Shown here: positions 15,293 through 18,195 of the stretch, piece by piece
Numbering within the stretch: the first letter of the stretch is position 1
How the letters are laid out: every line of letters begins with the position of its first letter
Assembly: GCA_964527785.1 (NCBI GenBank)
Contig: CAZGNO010000074.1
Location: 1 to 18,195, forward strand
Reading direction: 5' to 3'
DNA length: 18,195 bases
Source: JADJXV01 sp964527785
GTDB taxonomy: Bacteria > Bacteroidota > Ignavibacteria > Kapaibacteriales > UBA961
Program-made: the position numbers and the translations under genes
The notes under the pieces: generated by a model
Told to the model about the DNA's origin: nothing
What the model saw: only the letters and a program-made list of their open reading frames with translations
Databases searched by the model: none

Positions 15293-16081
15293 CTAAAAAT
15301 CTTTTTTGGAAAATATCCTCACCCCTGCGAAGAGTGGAGCGATAATCCATAACATTAATGACCCGGCAGCAATGCCTATCCCTACAAAACTACCAAAAAA
15401 TTTCTCAAAAACTGCACCTGTATAGCCCATCAAAGCAGCAATATCAAATTTTAGCATCACTAAAATCCTTGCTAAATCAACAGGATTGATAATAGTAAGA
15501 CCAATCATAGTTTTTTCTAACGGGTAATCACCGAAATACGCAATTACCAGCCAAATAATCCCGTCATAAAGCACTGCACAAAACAGCCATACGAGCAGCG
15601 ACACCCCAAGTCCGCGAACCTTATCATCAGTACCCGTTGATATTAGCAGTGCAAGTGCTAAAAAAATGAACGTCAGGAAGATTCCCGAAACAAGCAGCAT
15701 TACAAACGATGCTCCGTCGCGGATACCCCCTGAGTGAAGTGCAAACGGGATACAAACTCCAAGAATAAATCCAAGCGAGAGCGGAAGTGCCAGTCCTGCA
15801 AAAAGCCCGAAAAACAACCGTTTCCGTTCGATCGGCTGCGCAAGAAGCATCTCGATAAAATCACGTGCATTATAATAATACATCGTACCGAATATAATGC
15901 TTACAAGCGGAATCAACAGAATAATTACATTCATCAGACTGAGCATTGCACGGGAACTATCGCTGCCAAAGCGAAACAAAGCATCGGTAATTAACACAAA
16001 AAAAAGCGTATAGAGAATTACCCACTTACTGCGGATTACATCGCGAAGTTCATAATGAAATATTTTAAAAACTGTTCTCAT
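15293..16081 (-). CDS. nosY: NosY-like ABC transporter permease
   Basis: A 262-residue membrane protein with about six hydrophobic segments (for example VILYTLFFVLITDALF, MNVIILLIPLVSIIFGTMYYY, LALPLSLGFILGVCIPFAL, LGVSLLVWLFCAVLYDGIIW), typical of ABC-2-type permeases. The blocks YYYNARDFIEMLLAQPIERKR and TIINPVDLARILVML are characteristic of NosY. With NosF and NosD it forms the NosDFY complex, which in nitrous-oxide reducers is needed to assemble the copper-sulfur site of NosZ. The start overlaps the nosF stop (ATGA). The CGKC gene follows after 4 bp. Assignment rests on sequence blocks plus the adjacent nosF and nosD. Confidence 0.88.
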   Translation of the reverse strand: MRTVFKIFHYELRDVIRSKWVILYTLFFVLITDALFRFGSDSSRAMLSLMNVIILLIPLVSIIFGTMYYYNARDFIEMLLAQPIERKRLFFGLFAGLALPLSLGFILGVCIPFALHSGGIRDGASFVMLLVSGIFLTFIFLALALLISTGTDDKVRGLGVSLLVWLFCAVLYDGIIWLVIAYFGDYPLEKTMIGLTIINPVDLARILVMLKFDIAALMGYTGAVFEKFFGSFVGIGIAAGSLMLWIIAPLFAGVRIFSKKDF

Positions 16082-16803
16082 TGTATTTGCTCCGAATAGG
16101 TGAAGTTATTCATCCTTCTTGCTATCGCCCGCTCCAGGGTTGATTCGGCTGCATTCGCTATAATTGATATTACCGACTCTTGAAACAGTATCTTACCATC
16201 CAATAAGAACACGACTTCATCTGCCAATTCTTCTATTTCACTCATAATATGCGATGTAATGATAATGGTCTTGCCTTCCGACCGAGCATTAAGGATTTTA
16301 TCTTTTAATCTGCTTGATGAAATAGGGTCTAAACCTGCTGTCGGCTCATCAAAAATGAGAACATTCGGACGGAACAGAAAGGCAATCACCGCACTTACTT
16401 TTTGACGGGTTCCGCCGGAGAGTGTTTTGAGCGGTTTGTTCATTTCTTTTTTTAGGTTCAGCAGTTCTATCAGCTCTTTGTCGAAAACACCCTTAGAATT
16501 GCGAATATCCACAAGCATTTCAATCACGTCCATTGCAGTCAGATTTTCGGGAAAACGGGCTGCTTGTGGCATATACCCCAAATCCTTACGATATTCCGAA
16601 CCGGACAGAACTTCCTTTCCGTTCAATAAAATTTTTCCGCTATCCGGTGTTACCAAACCCAAGATACACTTGATAAGTGTGGTTTTGCCCGAACCGTTCG
16701 GACCTACAATTGCCGTTATCTTTCCACTAGGAACGGTAAGGTCAATTCCTGTAAGTACATTCAGTTTGCCGAATCTCTTCTTTATTTGATGTAATTCTAT
16801 CAT
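16078..16803 (-). CDS. nosF: NosF-like ABC transporter ATP-binding protein
   Basis: A 241-residue ABC ATPase. Walker A is G34-PNGSGKTT42, the Q-loop Gln80, the signature L128-SGGTRQKV, Walker B VLIFDEPTAG at 148-157 with Glu153, and the switch histidine H185 in ITSHIMSEIEELAD. The length and the GYMPQAARFPENLTAMDVIEML segment fit NosF. It energises NosY for delivery of the material (likely sulfur or a copper-related species) used to build the NosZ active site. It overlaps nosD and nosY by ATGA on both sides, so the three are translationally coupled. Confidence 0.9.
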   Translation of the reverse strand: MIELHQIKKRFGKLNVLTGIDLTVPSGKITAIVGPNGSGKTTLIKCILGLVTPDSGKILLNGKEVLSGSEYRKDLGYMPQAARFPENLTAMDVIEMLVDIRNSKGVFDKELIELLNLKKEMNKPLKTLSGGTRQKVSAVIAFLFRPNVLIFDEPTAGLDPISSSRLKDKILNARSEGKTIIITSHIMSEIEELADEVVFLLDGKILFQESVISIIANAAESTLERAIARRMNNFTYSEQIQ

Positions 16804-18035
16804 TTTATTGGCTTCATTTTGGGCTGATGATCTACAAGCGTTTCGGGAGTAAGCGACGGCATGATTCTCTCGGCAACATCCATGACATCTACAAAAACAC
16901 TGCGAAGCAAAATCAATGCAGGCGGATGTTTTTCGATAAGCAGTGAGAATAACCGGACAGGACGAAACGGTATATCTCCGATTCCGTCACGGTTCAAATC
17001 ATAGCCATTGTATTCACTCCAGTAATTTCCGGTAAATGTATTTGTATTATGTGTGCTGTTAGTCGAAACATTAAAGCTGTTTCCAAAGAAATTATTTGCT
17101 GTAAAAGAATTTCCCGTTGAACTTGCAAACACCTTTATCGCCCACCCGTTCCGTGAAAATTCATTATGTGTGACCGTAATTCGGTTACAACTTTCAGCGA
17201 AAACCGCGACTGTATTTTCCGTAAAAATATTGTCTTGAATGCGACTGTCCGATATTTCCTTGAGCAGCATTCCATACGCTGCCGAGCCCCAATTTTTCTC
17301 AAAACGGTTATGTATCATTGTGATACGTTTGGTGTACATTACTGCCACCCCCGAACCGTTATGCCGGAAAATATTATCTTGATATGTGCAACTATCCGAA
17401 AACATGAAGTGAAGTCCGTACCGGAGATTATTCTCGGAAATATTATTTCGCATGAAAGCATTACGGGAAAATTCAAGATAAATACCGTCCCGATGCCCAT
17501 GAATGTAATTGTTTTGAATATCTATTCCATCACAATACCACTGATGGATGCCATTGGCAGACGACGATTCCGATAAATCAGATGCTTCTATACTGTTATT
17601 TTTGATATGGCAGTTTGTGCATTTTGAGAGATAAATCCCAAAGAAATTCTTGATAAGTTTGCAGTTATCAACAGTCAGGTTTTTAATATTCATTGCTTTG
17701 ATTGCAGCAATGTCTTTTACATAACTTAGCCCCGTATTTTTTATGATTAATCCGCGCAGCGTTACATTATTAACTTTAACCGTGAAGATTTGTGATTTTC
17801 CTTCGCCGTCAATTACCGGATAATTTTCACCAGAAATTTCTACTTCTTTATCTACTATAATCTCACCTTCGGCATAATATCCGCTTTTAAGCACTATTTT
17901 ATCACCATTACGGGCAATTAAAAGTGCAGATTTAATCGTTGTACTATTCTCGCCGTTACCCACACGAATTTCCGTGGCAATCGCTGAGTTTATGAATAGT
18001 ATTACTACGAATATGAATAGAATTAGGCGGTACAT
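16800..18035 (-). CDS. nosD: NosD, periplasmic copper-delivery beta-helix protein
   Basis: A 411-residue exported protein. A signal peptide (YRLILFIFVVILFINSAIA) is followed by a right-handed parallel beta-helix with repeated N-x-(I/F)-x-x-N rungs (CASH/PbH1 repeats) at about 60-340. The C-terminal block NYWSEYNGYDLNRDGIGDIPF and the tail ILLRSVFVDVMDVAERIMPSLTPETLVDHQPKMKP are hallmark NosD. In nitrous-oxide-reducing bacteria NosD works with NosF and NosY in the periplasm to mature NosZ. Here it heads the cluster and overlaps nosF by ATGA. No nosZ or nosL is seen upstream, but only 160 bp are available. No comparable family uses this tail, so the identity is secure. Confidence 0.93.
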   Translation of the reverse strand: MYRLILFIFVVILFINSAIATEIRVGNGENSTTIKSALLIARNGDKIVLKSGYYAEGEIIVDKEVEISGENYPVIDGEGKSQIFTVKVNNVTLRGLIIKNTGLSYVKDIAAIKAMNIKNLTVDNCKLIKNFFGIYLSKCTNCHIKNNSIEASDLSESSSANGIHQWYCDGIDIQNNYIHGHRDGIYLEFSRNAFMRNNISENNLRYGLHFMFSDSCTYQDNIFRHNGSGVAVMYTKRITMIHNRFEKNWGSAAYGMLLKEISDSRIQDNIFTENTVAVFAESCNRITVTHNEFSRNGWAIKVFASSTGNSFTANNFFGNSFNVSTNSTHNTNTFTGNYWSEYNGYDLNRDGIGDIPFRPVRLFSLLIEKHPPALILLRSVFVDVMDVAERIMPSLTPETLVDHQPKMKPIK

Positions 18036-18150
18036 TAGAATTGTTATTTTTGGGGGAAATAAAGTATGTGCTTTGAGTAAAAATAAACAACATAATTAAA
18101 TACCGGGACACAATTACTTTGCTTATTAACTGATGTTACGCAAGATTATA

Positions 18151-18179
18151 TTGATTAGACCTTATCAACAACAAATTTA
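18151..18179 (-). promoter_or_regulatory. Candidate promoter and operator of the nosD operon
   Basis: On the minus strand TAAATTTG (18179-18172) matches TAnnTTTG exactly. Immediately downstream, covering the expected transcription start, lies TTGAT-N8-ATCAA (18151-18168), an inverted repeat with 5-bp arms. The arms recall Crp/Fnr half-sites, but the 8-bp spacer is longer than the usual 4. The -33 region lies beyond the window. The leader would be about 130 nt. Confidence 0.4.
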
Positions 18180-18195
18180 CACATGAGTAGGCGTG

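Noticed and set aside
18151..18168. Canonical FNR box upstream of nosD.
   Set aside because: The arms TTGAT and ATCAA are right, but the spacer is 8 bp and not 4. It is kept only as a generic palindrome.
18036..18195. Tail of nosZ or nosL at the window edge.
   Set aside because: Short open stretches run into the edge on the minus strand, but too few codons are visible to recognise any family.

Overview
The window is A+T-rich chromosomal DNA from a member of the Bacteroidota/FCB assemblage, possibly the Ignavibacteria/Kapabacteria side (lineage inferred, not proven). Supporting signs are a type IX secretion (Por) C-terminal sorting domain, weak Shine-Dalgarno sequences, promoter-like sites of the Bacteroidota TTTG...TAnnTTTG form, a Bacteroidota-type small CGKC protein, and many palindromic intergenic repeats. 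No tRNA, rRNA, CRISPR array or intact transposase gene was seen.

Layout. (1) 1-6383, minus strand: in transcription order, a secreted protein with a cohesin-like domain and a T9SS tail; two tandem IgGFc-binding-domain paralogues, the second fused to an outer-membrane beta-barrel; then a MoxR/RavA-like AAA+ ATPase bracketed by copies of a palindromic repeat element. (2) 6630-11481, plus strand: 2-phosphosulfolactate phosphatase (comB), a 0.57-kb gene-free stretch filled with nested inverted repeats, a GNAT acetyltransferase, a PPK2-type polyphosphate kinase, a site-2-protease-like M50 metalloprotease and a small outer-membrane beta-barrel protein. (3) 11663-18035, minus strand: a copper locus, transcribed as nosD-nosF-nosY, a small CGKC cysteine protein, a lipoprotein with two YtkA-like domains, and a TonB-dependent receptor.

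The copper locus is the highlight. nosD/nosF, nosF/nosY and lipoprotein/receptor overlap by 4-bp ATGA junctions, and nosY and the CGKC gene are 4 bp apart. The receptor carries C110-x3-M114 and H291-x-M293, matching in kind and spacing the CxxxM-HxM copper site described for OprC. The lipoprotein has two copies of a Met/His-rich motif. Read together, the locus looks like an outer-membrane-to-periplasm copper acquisition and delivery route joined to the NosDFY machinery that matures nitrous-oxide reductase. nosZ and nosL are not in the window and may lie beyond position 18195. A 138-bp element with perfect 24-bp terminal inverted repeats splits the locus in its middle.

Repeats are the second theme: elements at 51-102 and 1437-1618 flank the MoxR gene; a nested palindromic composite lies at 7401-7826; a diverged direct duplication (10658-10798 and 11566-11703) includes what looks like a decayed TonB-receptor tail; and the 14706-14843 element sits inside the copper locus.
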